Of a stretch of 64,000 bases of DNA, positions 48,525 through 61,558 are shown piece by piece. This stretch comes from Hybos culiciformis. Its lineage: Eukaryota; Arthropoda; Insecta; Diptera; Hybotidae. Under the pieces are notes generated by a model. The model made no database searches. It worked only from the letters and a program-made list of their open reading frames with translations, and was not told where the DNA came from. The position numbers and the translations under genes are program-made. How positions within the stretch are numbered: position 1 is the first letter of the stretch; each line of letters begins with the position of its first letter. Location: contig OZ023273.1 of assembly GCA_964007475.1 (NCBI GenBank), positions 62,816,108-62,880,107 on the forward strand. The letters are read 5' to 3'.

Positions 48525-48740
48525 AAAATCGAAGTCTTACAACAATAAAACTGCATTTTAGTCAAATTATTTTAAAATAAAATAAGTTGATTAATTTTAA
48601 ATAAAATATTAAAACGTTTATAAATAAAAAATTATTCTCCTTGAGCAATTTTTGTCAAATTAAAAAAAAAAAATTTAATACATTTTCATACAATTACATT
48701 TTTTATGAGCAGAAAAACTTTTAGACAGCTCCTTTAAGTA

Positions 48741-48994
48741 GGGATGCCATATTTAGATCTCTTTAAAAGAGAACAAAAGAGTAAATTTTTAGTTTTTGGC
48801 AAATATCTCGAAAACGGTGGGTTTTACAGCATTTTTGAGGTTGTCCAACCTTTGGTTACCATAAATTCAACTTTTAATTACCTATTCAAAAAGCCCTAGA
48901 ACTTGAAAAACTATCAAACGGGTTTCGAGATATTTGCCAAAAACTAAAAATTTACTTTTTGTTCTCTTTTAAAGAGATCAAAATATGGCATCCC
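48741..48994. mobile_element. MITE with GGGATGCCATA ends, TA target site
   Basis: The arms begin GGGATGCCATATTTAGATCT and end AGATCAAAATATGGCATCCC. They pair through TAAATTTTTAGTTTTTGGCA and AAATATCTCGAAA to a central loop. TA flanks both ends (48739-48740, 48995-48996). About 254 bp, non-coding. Confidence 0.78.
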
Positions 48995-49450
48995 TACCTT
49001 TAAAGAATTTTTCATTTTAAGGTTCTACAAAAGGTAACTACAAAGTGTTATATATACAACTGCTAATTTCTGCTTGACGATCAATTGAAGACTGACCGCT
49101 AAGTATATATTTTATTATTTAAGTAATTCTTATATCTATATACTTATATCTATATCTATTTTATCAATGTTATAATTATGTACATAACACAAAGGATAAC
49201 TCAATTTTTCAAAAAGCATAAACTTTTTAATACAAAAACTCAGTAATTTATATACGAAGAGACACCCTTATCTAACATTTTAAAAAAGTAAAGTAAAAAA
49301 TATAAATCATTTTCGCAAATAAAAGTATGAGAAACAAAATTAGTTAACGCTAGTGTAAAACAAAAAAACTAGCTTTTTATTAATGAAAAAAAAATTTTTT
49401 GAATTCAAATTGTCCGAACTTAAATCACACTTTTACTTTATTGCTCTCTA

Positions 49451-49667
49451 ATTGAATCACCAAATTAGAAAGGGGCACATGTCCGTTTTTTTTTCAAAAT
49501 AACCTTTTTGTCATTTTATTTATCATCACATACAGCCGCATGATCAACAGATATGTTACGATGTAATTAGTTCAATATGCTTCACTCTGAAAAAAATTTA
49601 GTTTTTGGTGTCTCCTGAAAAATTTGAAAAAACCGACATGATCCCTTTTCGAATTTGGTGATTCAAT
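49451..49667. mobile_element. MITE with ATTGAATCACCAAATT ends
   Basis: ATTGAATCACCAAATT at 49451-49466 faces AATTTGGTGATTCAAT at 49652-49667. Pairing continues inward (AGAAAGGGGCACATGTCCG against CGACATGATCCCTTTTC) with mismatches. Confidence 0.65.
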
Positions 49668-50403
49668 TTCTTTATTCTAAATTTTTAGATTAAATGAACA
49701 ATTTTATTAATAAATACTTACATAAATAAAGTAAATGAATTACAAATACTAATTGTAAACAAACGAAACTTTGATTTATAAAGTGAAATCAGTGATTTTC
49801 ACATCTCCTTTTGAGCTGATTAATATATCTTGACCTTCCTCTCATTTCAGAGGCACTTATAAAATACATCAAAATTAATAAATTTAGCTTAAAAATTTCA
49901 ATTGAGTGGTTTGTTAAAAATAGCTTACTTGAACAAAAATTATGTTAAGTAGCCCTCGACCCAATTTTTCTAATGTCATATTTATCCTAATGTTGAGAAA
50001 GATTTCAAATTTTAATTTTACATATTGTAGATATCTACATTTTGATTAAAAAAAACGATTCAATTGAGAATTTTTAAGAGTTCAAAAAAATTTCTGCTTT
50101 GAGATTAGAAATGGCTCTAACTTAAAATTCTAATTTACTTTTTATATCTTTCCAAAAAAAAAATTTTTTTAATTTAGAATAGTAGCAAGAAAAATCAAAG
50201 AGTATCGAATATAAAAGCAATAAAAATTATTAACAGACAAAGCAAAATATTGGAAATGCTAAAAGTTCTGAGAGCATTTTCATCTTTTTGTTTGTGCGCA
50301 TAGTATGTTTTCGCGATTATCACAAATCAATGAAAACAATAAATATTTACACCCATAAAATTAATTTTAGTGATTAATTTGATTTTCTATTGAACTGAAA
50401 ACT

Positions 50404-52326
50404 ATGTGGAAATTAATTATTATAATTTTAATAAATTTAAATGAAGTATTTAATTTAGAATTTGATGTTTTACATAAATTTAATTTAAATGATTCTATAA
50501 TAGAGTACGGTCATAAATTTTATCGTCTGAATGATCAAATTGATAAGGAATTTAATAAAAATGAAATTATTGATGCTAATAGTAATGGCAACCAAGAGAA
50601 TAAAAAAGAAAATGAATTTAATTTCACGATTAAAAGTATTTTAAGATTTAAAAGCGATATAAATTCTGTGAATGAAATTGATTTATTTACATTAAAATGT
50701 GAAAACTTTAATAATTATATTAATATAAAAATTGTTCAATTTATCGATAATAAAAATTTCTTATATTTCCGATATTATGATAAAATTGCTAGATTTTCTA
50801 TTGAAGAGAAAAAGGTAAAAATTAATTAATATAAAACAAATTAATTATTTAAACTATATTATACACTTAACCAGTTTAAAAGTGAATCATCTGATTTCAT
50901 TTAACTATTTATTTATTAATTAAAAAATGTCAGCACATTCAACTAAATCTCACGCTGCTTATCAAAAAACAAATTTATTTTAAGAAAAAAAAAAAATTAA
51001 AACACATGTTTTTATTTTACTTTATCTTTCTTCTCACCAACATTTATGTTAAAAAAACAAAAATTCTGTACTACAACTTTTTTTTTAGTTAAATGATGGA
51101 AAATGGCATAAAATTCTTATCACGCACAACAATTCGTACATCAGAGCATGGGTTGATTGTAATGAACTAGTACCGCTAGATATTCGAAATTTACCAAGAA
51201 ATAATAATATAACAAATAATGTGAAAATGACAATATATTCGTACACGTATGACAAGCACGAAGTAAATAGTGTTCACAAAACGGGTCGAATAATGTATTT
51301 TAATACAATATGTTATTAACGAAATAATATTTTTCTAATTTTAGCTAGACATTAAATTGATGAAAATTTTCACAGGATTATCGCTTGTTGAAAGTGAAAC
51401 ATACTGTGAAGATATTCCAACAACAAATCGAAATATATCAACTGAGAATAATACAAATTGTGAAAATTGTTTTATTTTTGATGTTTTAAAAGCATTCGAA
51501 CTAAAAAACCCTAATATAACAGAAGATGGTGTGCACAAATTTTTTATATTCGAAAAACCATTAGAAAAAAATTTCACCACAGAAGAAATATTTTCCCGAA
51601 ATCTTCATGAATTGAATGAATTTACTATTGAATGTATATTACGATATGAATATGATCCAAACATTTACAACCCATATACAAATTTGCTGGTTATTAAAAA
51701 TTTCAATTTAGAATTCTTAATGAATTTCGGAATTCAATCATATCATACTCATTTATCAGATAAAATTCATCTAAAATTAGAGGATAATTATCATGGAATA
51801 CATTCAAAAGCTGAAGTTTTATTGGATAAAACTGTTCAACCTGTAAGTTGCCGAAATTTCAAATTTATTTTATGCTTTAAAACAGTTTTTTGTTTCCATA
51901 TACTTATGAATAATCTGTAAGCAGCAATATTCATATCATTTGCTTTTTGTTCTTATTTTCCAATACTGAAAGACATTTACTTGATTTTTTAACAAAATAT
52001 TTTCCAGATTTATAACTATGAATGGCATAAAATTGTTATTACATTTTCTAAAGGTATAACTGAATTATGGTTTGATTGCGAATACAAGGGAAAAGATCAG
52101 CCTATACCAAGGGTAGAAAGTATCAACCTCGAAAACGACAACATTTTACAAGTCACACTATTTCACCCATCAAGCTGGATCCTAGAACAGGTTAAATAAT
52201 TCAATTTGTATTATTTTTTGTTACTAATTTTTCTGTTTTTAGTTTGATATTATGAAATTGAAATTATACAGTGGATCTGAAAAACCATACGAGACGTATT
52301 TTTGTGATGATATTCCTAAAAATTAA
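50404..52326 (+). CDS. TSPN-like secreted protein, gene G, two domains
   Basis: Five phase-0 exons: 50404-50814, 51089-51262, 51345-51842, 52008-52190 and 52243-52326, giving 449 residues, the longest complete member. The signal peptide is MWKLIIIILINLNEVFN. Domain 1 reads EFDVLHKFNLNDSIIEYGHK, has an Asn/Glu/Lys-rich insert (DANSNGNQENKKENE) and IKSILRF. Exon 2 is LNDGKWHKILITHN then AWVDC. Exon 3 closes with LDIKLMKIFTGLSLVESETY and CEDIP; after a linker with two extra cysteines (NTNCENCF) domain 2 opens with FDVLKAFELKNPNITEDGVH. Exon 4 is IYNYEWHKIVITFSKG then WFDCEY, where the usual DG is NYE. Its donor GTTAAA is weak but keeps frame. Exon 5 is FDIMKLKLYSGSEKPYETYF, then CDDIPKN. A secreted protein of unknown role. 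Confidence 0.84.
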
Positions 52327-53189
52327 AAAATAATGGATGAAACTAAAAATTTATTACAAAAATAACCAAGCCAAATTAAAAAACTTTTGATTTTCAAAAC
52401 CCTTACCCTCTGTTGAAGTAACAATTATTGTAAAAATCTACTTTCTTAAAACTGAAATTTTTTAAGTTCCCATAAAACTTTATTTCTGATAATTTGAACA
52501 GATAATAAATTTTCCGTATCAATCAATAGTTTTATTCGAATAACTTAGTACCTACTTGTTTTTTTTATAAAAGATAAAATGTTTGCGAAAGAAACTCTAA
52601 ACTTGGAAAGTCTAGGTATAATAGTACATTCTTATTGATTTGTACTCTTATTTACCATGTTTGCCAGACTGTCAGCTTACTCCACCTGACAGTGAATTCG
52701 ATAAAACAAAAACCATAAATCTTACTTCAATTTTTTTTTAAGAATTTCATTTACTTCAAGCACAATTCATAGAACAAAATTTTCTAAGACAACAACGAGC
52801 TTGAAATTAAACAATTTAAAATTTTTATTAAATAAATAAAAATTGGTTAAGTATTAAAATCTTTTGCTCTAACCATTATTAAAATATTTACGATTCCACC
52901 TAACCAAATAAAATTTGTTAAGTTTTTTGAAATTGTGATTATTTAGAAATTTATTAAATGTTTAATCTGTAATGCTTGAAATCTAAAATAGCATTAACAA
53001 ATTCCACTTTTTTTATTTAATAGTTAGAACCCATAAAAAAAAAAAAATTGTGTTGAATTTAGCAGGACAAAGAAATTTATTTTAATGCGTATTCGTATTC
53101 ACATTTTTATTAACGAAAACTAGTACAACAATTTACAATCACAAATTTAATATTGTCTAAATAAATGATAATTGGTTAAAAATTCTTAC
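52327..53189. other. Interval between gene G and Sbf exon 2
   Basis: AT-rich. It contains only a small hairpin (CTGTCAG...CTGACAG at about 52668-52691) and a possible AATAAA for gene G at 52504-52509. I looked for the next Sbf exon on the - strand (expected to code FCQP-type residues) and saw none. Confidence 0.5.
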
Positions 53190-54498
53190 CCATTCGATCC
53201 CCTCAATGAAAGGGGTATCTGGCCAATCTTTTTCTGGAAATCTTTGCAAAATTTTACCACTTCTTGTTCCAGATCCTAAAATAAAAAAAAATAAAAAAAA
53301 CAAATAAGTATTTAAAATTATCATTTAATGCAATGTGTTCACTTAGATTAGTAATAAAAATGTAGATCTGGCAATAAGCTTAAATAAATTTTTGTGAATT
53401 TTTGAAATTTAAGCATTTTTTATTATTTTTAATTTTATCCTACGCTTTATCTGATGAGGTATTAAATCTACTGTTTTGTAATTTAAAAAAAAAACCGTGA
53501 ATTCGATGTTGTTCAAAGAGTAATTTAATGGCTTATAAATTCGATTTAAACTACTTACATCTAATTCTTGATTTTTAAGAAAACTGTACTTTAGAATGGA
53601 ACATAGAATAATAATTTTTTTTAAACAATTTTTTGAGTGAATATTATTCTTTATATCTGTTAAGTTAATTAAGTGAATTACGATTATAGTAAAAATATAA
53701 TTTAATTTTCATTGGATTTTATAATAATATAATTGTAAAATCTAAAATTATCGTCGTTCTTTAACACCGGATCGTATAACTCATAATAAATTCCCTCTGT
53801 ATTTATAGTGTCACTACTTAACAATATTTTGTTTATTTTTTTTTTTTCTCCCTATTCAAAAAAGAAATGATTTACATATAACAAAAATTCAGTAAGTATG
53901 TATATTTTTTATTTTATTACTTACTTATCAAACTTAAAATTAAGAATGAAAGTAAAGCATACGAAGCAAAATTAATAAATCGATAAGATTAAAGGTTAAA
54001 AAGCTGATTGTTCCATTTAACTGGTTGCTTCAGTTCAAAAAGAAAATTATATGACAAAATCAATGTTCTTTATTATTATTTTAGCTAATTGTAACAAAAT
54101 GAAATAATTGTAATTTTTTCTGGATTGAATATTTAGAGCAAAAAAATGTCAACTCGCAAACAATGAATTAAATGAAAATGTTTACAATTTATAGGCAGGC
54201 TAGACTATGAAATAAATAAAAGTATATAAATATGAATGTTTTTTGAAAACTAGGCGCTAAAAATAATATCTTAGTAAGTAGGTGTGGTAGGTACATTAAA
54301 AAGTTACATATTTGAATTTTGAGCTTTTACCTTATGAACTACTTACTTAGTATTCGTCAGTATTAGTTACGTACTAAATTTAAGTATATACCTACCTACC
54401 TAGTATTGAAACGCTACATAAATTTCTGTCTAAAATAACTTACTCTCTTTGTCATGATCATATCCAACAATGACAAAATAATCAGCTAGTCTGGACAT
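53190..54498 (-). CDS. Sbf: Sbf / MTMR5-13 family, first two coding exons
   Basis: Exon 1, 54498-54444, codes [18 protein letters not shown]. Exon 2, 53275-53190, codes [20 protein letters not shown] then PFIEGIEW. They join in phase 1 with standard GT-AG sites, and exon 2 ends in phase 0 at GTAAGA. This is the start of the DENN (uDENN) domain of SET-binding factor/myotubularin-related pseudophosphatases 5 and 13, which act as guanine-nucleotide exchange factors for Rab proteins in membrane traffic. Those proteins are around 1,900-2,000 residues, so only the first 47 are here. An in-frame upstream ATG would add ten residues (MKKDEPNGVK). I chose the conserved MSRLADYF start. The rest of the gene should lie to the left, but no exon is visible across the TSPN-like cluster. 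Confidence 0.85.
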
Positions 54499-57400
54499 TT
54501 TTACTCCATTGGGTTCATCTTTTTTCATTTGGAATAAATTAGTTTTTTCTTTTTTTTTTTAATTTCCAATTTATTTGAAATTTATTTTTGAAAATTAAGC
54601 GTATATTTTTAAATATTTTTTTTTTCTCATAAATTTGAAGTGTTTTATAAATTGAAATAATAAAAAAAAATTTGCGCGTACGAATGCAATTTGATATTTT
54701 GAAGTGCGGTTAGCTGTAAAATTTCAACTAAAACAATGAAAAATGATTATTTAATCAAAAATTATTTTGATCTGAACTGAAATGCAACTATATTATAAAA
54801 AATAAATACTAGTTTGCATACATTTGATATTACTTATTCTATTGTATCTAAGTTCATTTAAAATTTGTCTCAAATAAGATCAAGTCCTCAGTATAAAAGA
54901 CAATAAGTACTTAAGCGGTATAAGTTATCAGATAAATAAATTAAATTAGGTGCAGTTAAAGCCAGCCAATTATTTCCAGACTTCTTAGGCTTGTTGGGTT
55001 GGCTCGTGTATAAATCAATGTTGCCAATGCAATATTTGTAAACCTAATTAAGTAATTGAAATTTAATAAATTTTAATGATTTAAATTATTTTCATCAATT
55101 TTAATAATTTTTTAATCAATTTTATTTTAATAATCACTAGGATCTCTAGATCAATTTTCGTATTGTCGAGAAAATTGAACCGTGATTTTATTCGAATATT
55201 ATTTAATGTTGATCTTTAATTATATGAGAAATACATAAGTAAACACCTACTTATAAAGTAAGTACTTATCTACCTTATAATCTTGAGTTTATCCAATGAA
55301 ATATTTTATAGGTAGCCCTATACCTAAACTCTATCAGCAACCACAAGGAGAACAATGAAAATTAAACTAACTTTCCTCATGCGGTTAGGTTGCTTACCTA
55401 CCTTTAGAAAAAAAAATATTTGATAAATTTTTTTTTTCTAGTTAGGGATGGTACTTAAATTAAAATTAATGATGATTTATAGTTAGAGGAGACTGAATAT
55501 AAAAACTAAGAGAATTGTCCAGTGAAAATTATTGCATTCGCATTATTAACACTACAAATAACCATAATAATGGTTAACGGACCGTGAACCATAAATGAAC
55601 AACCAAATATAAAATTTCCCACCAAATTTTTTTTTTTTTTTAACACGTAATCAAATTAATCAAATAAAAATACAATAAATAAATAATTAAGAACAAAAAT
55701 AAGGGAACCTATTCATTCAATAAAGAATAATAAGATTCAGTTCAGCTACAGCCTACAGGCAGATGATTCTGGTTGTGTAATTCTCTAGCCTCCCTCCTCT
55801 CCACTACCTTTCCAAGATACAAGTGCAAAAAACTTCTAATAAAGAACAAACAGGCAGGAACTGTCGTCACTAAAGGCAAGCGGACTGCAAGAAAGGACGG
55901 TAAGATGGTACATCACATACTTAATAAGATTTACGACCTTAAGATCAAAACGCAATGTCATTAAATTAAAAAAAAAAAACTACTTATTAAATTTGGTCGA
56001 ATTTTATTTTATTTTTTCTGGTATTTTTTTTTTTTTTAGTTTTGTTGAAAAAAAATTCGAGTTTTCTACCTAACAAAACAAGTGTAAACAAAAAATAAAA
56101 AAAAAACAAAGGATTTTCTAAACATCTTCTTTTTTTTAAACTTATTTTTAATAATCTTTAAAAATTACAAAATGTTTTATTAGTTTTTTTTTTTAATTTT
56201 TCTTAATTTTAATATTATTTTTTTTTTATCCTAAACCGCACCTCTTTTATGCCAGAGTAATATCTATGAAAGAAAAAATCCAACAAAAAATTTTTAATTC
56301 CAATTAGCAAGTAGCAACAATCAAATTATAAAATTCTTATTCTTAATAAATAGTAATTAATTATTTTATAAACAAACTTTTATTATTTTCCTGAAAAATA
56401 AATTCTTTTCTAATTTTTTATTTCTTATGCAAAAATTTTCAGGAAATTTTAAATTTAAATAATTTAAATATTATTTATATTTAATTAAAATTATTAAACA
56501 AAAAAAAAAATTTAACCGAGTTTTTCTTCTTTGATGAATGAAAGAAAAAAACACAACAAAAAAACCACTGTAATGACAGTATGCAAAGCATACCTTTTTA
56601 TTTTTTTTTTTTTTTTAACTCTATCAAGCCAGTTGAACATACAGTGGAAACTAGATTTAATAGTTCGAACGAGAGAAAATTTATCCCTGAAATGTTAAGA
56701 TCTTGTAGGTATTCAGTGATGTGTAATAAGTTTACAATTAGAATGCTCTCCCTACAAAATTGTTCCCTACAGCTGCGGGACATTTTATTTAAGACTTGCG
56801 CCGCTTTAAGAAGAATGTAAATTATTACCTCCTAACTGTCCCACTTTTTAATCCCGTCTAAACTTCCTGTCTCCATTATCAAATCCATACTTCTTTAAGT
56901 ATAAACGGTATCCCACCTAGTGATTTTATAACTTTAATAAAAAAGAAAAAAATCAGGTTATACCTCAATTGAAAATTTCTGTTCACACGATGAATTTTTT
57001 TTAACCAGGGTTAATTTTGATGTTGTTGTTTTTTTTTTAAAATTAGTGAATAAAATTCAATATAATATAAAAATTAAAAAAAAATATAAACTACAATATT
57101 TTTGGAATTTTTAGTAGAGTTTCAAATTTGATGTAGGCTTTCATAAGGTCAGCCACGGTCCGTTCATAAACATTTTTATTTCCAGCATATTTAAGCTAGC
57201 TTTGAATTAAATTAATTTTAAAATAATAAACAAGAGACACACACTTAGAAAACAATAAACAAATATAATAAATAAACAAAAACTGACTGAAGTGAATGGA
57301 AATGGAAGATAATGAAAAGAAAACGTCAAATAAAAACTCAAAATCAATCAAATTATAAATTTTAATAACCATAATCAAAACAAAAACTAAAAAAAAAAGA

Positions 57401-57880
57401 GAACAACATTAAAAATTAAAATTAAATATTTATTAAAATTCTAAAAATAATTAGCGCTTTGCTTCATCGTCATAAATAATTGAAATAATTTTTTGGAAAC
57501 ATTTTTATTTGGACAAAATGAGTTAGCGAAAAACTATTTTAAATATAAATATTTAATTTAATTTTCAATAATAACAAAAATAATCTATAAATAAAGTAGT
57601 TATTGGAAATTGGATTTAGATTGGATTGGAGAATTGGAATTTTTATTAACTATAATTTACTTATTCCTTCCTTTCTCTAAAATTAGAATAAAATTAGAAT
57701 TTAATTATATACTGTACGTGTAGGTATCAAGGTATCTTACCTATACCTACCTATAATATATTGTATTTTTGTTTGCTTTTTTTTTTGTGATTTATTGATA
57801 TTGAATTGATAACATAAATAGAAAAACTTAATGCGTCAAAACAATTTAATTTTTTTTATATTCTAGACAGAAAATGAAAA
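54499..57880. other. Divergent 5' region between Sbf and UXS1
   Basis: 3.4 kb of AT-rich DNA with TACCTACC-type words near 54,300-54,420 just inside Sbf. There are two patches of higher GC (about 55750-55960 and 56640-56830) that could be untranslated exons or promoter DNA of either gene. Frames through these patches show no domain or homologous wording, so I do not call genes. Confidence 0.4.
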
Positions 57881-57891
57881 ATGTTTTATAA
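57874..57891 (+). promoter_or_regulatory. Upstream ORF overlapping the UXS1 start
   Basis: ATGAAAAATGTTTTATAA codes MKNVL then stop, out of frame with UXS1, and overlaps its first ATG (57881). If the transcript includes it, ribosomes could bypass the first UXS1 ATG and reinitiate at the in-frame ATG at 57902. Confidence 0.35.
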
Positions 57892-60800
57892 AAAACGAAG
57901 AATGAAACAAATTTGCCTAATTGGATTTTTATTTATTTTCGGTAAGTATTATTGTTTTTATTGTTCAAGCTCTGCTAAACAAATTCTTAATTTTGGAGAT
58001 TTGGAGTTAGGTACCTACATCTTTAATAACAAGTTAATAAAAAACATAAATATTTTCTTGACTAGGTATTTTTTACCTTCCTTCTTAGTATTTAAATGTT
58101 TATTTTAATTTTTTTTTTTCATTTTTATATTTTTGAATATTTTAAATTCTTTTATGAAAAAATGTTGAATTAATTTTTTTGTTCATTTTTACATTTTTGA
58201 ACATTTTTATGAAAAAATGTAAATTAAACTACTTCCCTGGATCCGACCCCACTTCGGTATTATAGGTATCAGTTTTGTTTAGGAAATGTTTAATTACTTA
58301 CCTAGGACCTAGGTATTTCGCTGAGAACATTCTTTTCTATACCCTTCATATTATTTAATTAAATTAACTGCTTATGCTACAAAAAGGATCAAAATCTTTT
58401 GAAAAAGTTAGGTACCTAGATACCTAAACTAGGATTCCAGTATTTTCCGAATTTTAATACATTTACTTTAAACTGAGTAAAACTACAATAGTACTTACAT
58501 TTCGGAGTATAAATATCTATAAATATGTACACAGTAATTTAATGAATAATATATGATGTAATAATGCATTTAAAATATTAATGCATTTAAAATATAACAT
58601 TAGAAAAACTTAGATTTTTAAAGATTTATTCAAATTTCTAAAACTAACACGGATTTACAAATGAATCCCAATATGTTTCGATTTGTAATACACAAAGAAT
58701 TTTTTTTTTATTGAAAACCTTTTTTGAAATTTATTAATTAAAAAAAACAAAAAATAATAAGTGTTTATAATATAGAATAAGGCATTTCAACTAATAAAGA
58801 TATCATTACTATATTGTCTTCATTATTGTTTTAGCAATTTTCCTCTACAAGTCACTAGCAAGTCCAACTGTAGTAACACATCAACAAATCTCAAGTTCCT
58901 CAGATTCACAATATTTAGAAAAATTCAATGCGAATCAAATATCAGCAAACGATGAACAAAATAAGGAATTACTACTGAATCATAAAGATTTGAAATTTTT
59001 GGAACAACAAAAGGAATTAGAAGAAACTAAATTGCAGTTAAAGAAACTTGAATTACGTATTATCGAATTGGAACGAAATATTCCACAAAGAAGATTTGCT
59101 GATGTTCCTTTTCTGAATTTTAAAAGTCGTAAAAGAATATTGGTAAAATTTTTTATATTATTAAAATTTTATTGTTCTCATTAGGCTTAGTACTTACTTA
59201 CATAGTTCAAGATTAAAAATTAATTTTTTAGGGCAAATGACAATGATCTTCTTATTATACAGTACACACTACTAATTTAACTAATACTTTCTTTTTTCTT
59301 TGTTTTATCAGTTTTTAGTACTAAGAATGTTTTGAATTATTTTCTTATATTATGTAATTCTTCCTATACATATATTCATTACTTGTTTATTTATTTATGT
59401 TCACAATCAGCCGATTGACTATTTAGACTGTGACAGATAAAATGGTTGTGCCACGATTTCCTTTTCCTTTTCATCATGGATATGTTTTGTGCAACCAAAT
59501 AATATAAAAAAAAGGGCTCAAATCCTGAAATCTTAATCGCCAAAAAAATTTAAATAGAAAGTAAAAAAAAATGATTTAGTTCCAGTTAATGATATGGTAC
59601 TGGTTAATGTTGTGGTACTGGTTATTTTTGTAGTGCTGTTTATTGTATCATACCAAGCTACTTATAGTAAATTTACTAAAACATATCCATGATTCAATGT
59701 TTTTGCGAGAAGCGTAGGAACTCTGAGTAGCTTGCTTGATTTTAGTTCAATGGCTCCGCGTGTTTTTTATAAATTCTTTTTTACAAAATCCTTAGTTTCA
59801 AAATCCTTAAATACAAATCGCGCGCTGTCAAATAAAAAAATCTTTACTTTTTTTAGATATTAAAAATTGCTATTTTTTAAACCTTGCTAAAAATGTAAGA
59901 ATTATAGTAACATTTAAATGTACTAAAATGTAAAAAAAATTAAATTTTAAAACCATAAAAGACTATTTTTATGTAACTACTAAAATAATTTTTGTTAAAG
60001 ATCCCTAAGAAATTGATTTTTTATCGTCTATCTGTTACTATCAGTTACTTTGCAACATATCTATATCAATATTTTTTTCCGATTTTAAATTTATGAAAAG
60101 TAATGATTTATGTATTTAAAGATTATGTGCTTGAAGATTTCGAAAATAAAATGTTTGAAATAAAGGATTTTGTAATAAACGATTTTGTAAATAAGCAAAA
60201 AAAAAGTAAGGATTTTGGTATCTCAAGATTTTGATAATAAAGATACTGTCATACAAGCTACTTAATTACATTTTATAATTATCAAAAAACGATAAATACA
60301 ACGTACAGTTATTTAAATATTTTTCAAAAATCTTTTCTAATTAATTTTTTTTTTGTTTTACATTTTTAGATAACTGGAGGAGCTGGATTTGTTGGCTCTC
60401 ATCTTGTTGATTACTTAATGATGCAAGGACATGAAGTTATTGTGGTTGATAACTTTTTCACAGGACGTAAACGTAATGTGGAGCATTGGCTTAGTCATGA
60501 AAATTTCGAAATGATTCATCACGATATCGTTAATCCTCTTTTTATAGAAGTTGACGAAATATATCATTTGGCAAGTCCAGCATCTCCACCTCATTACATG
60601 TATAATCCAGTAAAAACAATTAAGACCAATACCATGGGTACAATAAATGTACTGGGATTAGCTAAACGTGTTGGTGCTAAAGTTCTTATAGCAAGTACTT
60701 CTGAAGTGTACGGAGATCCCAATGTGCATCCACAACCAGAAACATACTGGGGACACGTGAATCCAATTGGTATTTATTTCTTATTTGTCATTGAGTACTC

Positions 60801-61558
60801 TAAATTTTCAATAATAATTCAAATTTTTTTTATTTAAGGCCCTCGTGCATGTTATGATGAAGGTAAGCGGGTTTCAGAAACATTAAGCTACGCCTATGCG
60901 AAGCAAGAAAAAGTGAATGTTCGAGTGGCAAGAATTTTTAACACCTTCGGTCCTCGAATGCATATGAATGATGGTCGGGTTGTTTCAAATTTTATTTTAC
61001 AAGCGATTCAAAATGAAACAATTACCGTTTATGGGAATGGCAAGCAAACCCGATCTTTTCAATACATATCAGACTTAATAGATGGCTTAGTCGCATTAAT
61101 GGAATCAAATTATACCCAGCCAGTTAATATTGGCAATCCTGTCGAACATACAATTGAAGGTTAGTAATATTATAAGTTTAAAAGAAACCTTTCAAGAATT
61201 ACAAAACTTCTCAAATTTTAAAGAAAAAAAAGTTCATATATTTTTTAATTCTCTTAGAATTTGCTGTTATTATCAAGGAATTAGTTGGAGGGAGATCACG
61301 AATCGCACAGTCAGCAGCAGTTGAAGATGATCCTCAACGTCGGAAACCTGATATCACAAGAGCTAAAACTTTTTTAAAATGGGAGCCAAGGGTAATAATT
61401 TTACAAAACTAACAACAAAATAAAATTAAATCAATTATTTTAATCATTTTTAGGTGCCATTGAAAATAGGCTTGCAAAAAACTATAGATTATTTTCGTAG
61501 AGAATTAGAACGTTCGAATCATTCGCAACGTAATCTTTTTGTACCAGAAAAAACATAA
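57881..61558 (+). CDS. UXS1: UDP-glucuronate decarboxylase (UDP-xylose synthase 1)
   Basis: Six exons: 57881-57941, 58835-59142, 60370-60769, 60839-61159, 61258-61391 and 61454-61558, giving 442 residues. UXS1 makes UDP-xylose from UDP-glucuronate, for xylosylation of proteoglycan core proteins, as a Golgi/ER type II membrane enzyme. The sequence shows a short basic tail (KKRRMK), a membrane anchor at about residues 11-25 ([15 protein letters not shown]), and a stalk with a Lys/Glu/Leu coiled coil at about 65-105. An extended SDR catalytic domain starts at 124 ([14 protein letters not shown] binding). It has [24 protein letters not shown], Thr/Ser at 233-234 in STSEVYGDP, catalytic Tyr262 and Lys266 in ACYDEGK, and [18 protein letters not shown]. 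All key residues are present. The start is supported by the anchor; an alternative Met is at 57902. AATAAA is at 62194-62199. Intron 2 contains a small inverted repeat at 59473-59693. Confidence 0.95.
59473..59693. repeat. Inverted-repeat pair in UXS1 intron 2
   Basis: ATCATGGATATGTTTT at 59473-59488 faces AAAACATATCCATGAT at 59678-59693. The loop carries GGTACTGGTTA-like words repeated three times. It may be a small MITE; no target duplication was identified. Confidence 0.45.

Larger units (their letters stand above)
46911..50403. other. Intergenic between genes F and G
   Basis: No gene is supported. It holds three inverted-repeat elements (48164-48524, 48741-48994, 49451-49667), listed separately. 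46911-48160 and 49670-50200 are AT-rich without visible structure. Confidence 0.5.

Noticed and set aside
55773..55964. 63-residue frame upstream of UXS1 (MCNSLASLLST...)
   Set aside because: No conserved wording, no signal peptide and no splice partners; it may be untranslated exon or promoter DNA.
56581..56820. 79-residue frame near 56.6 kb
   Set aside because: It starts in a long poly-T tract and shows no domain; the higher GC could reflect a 5' regulatory region.
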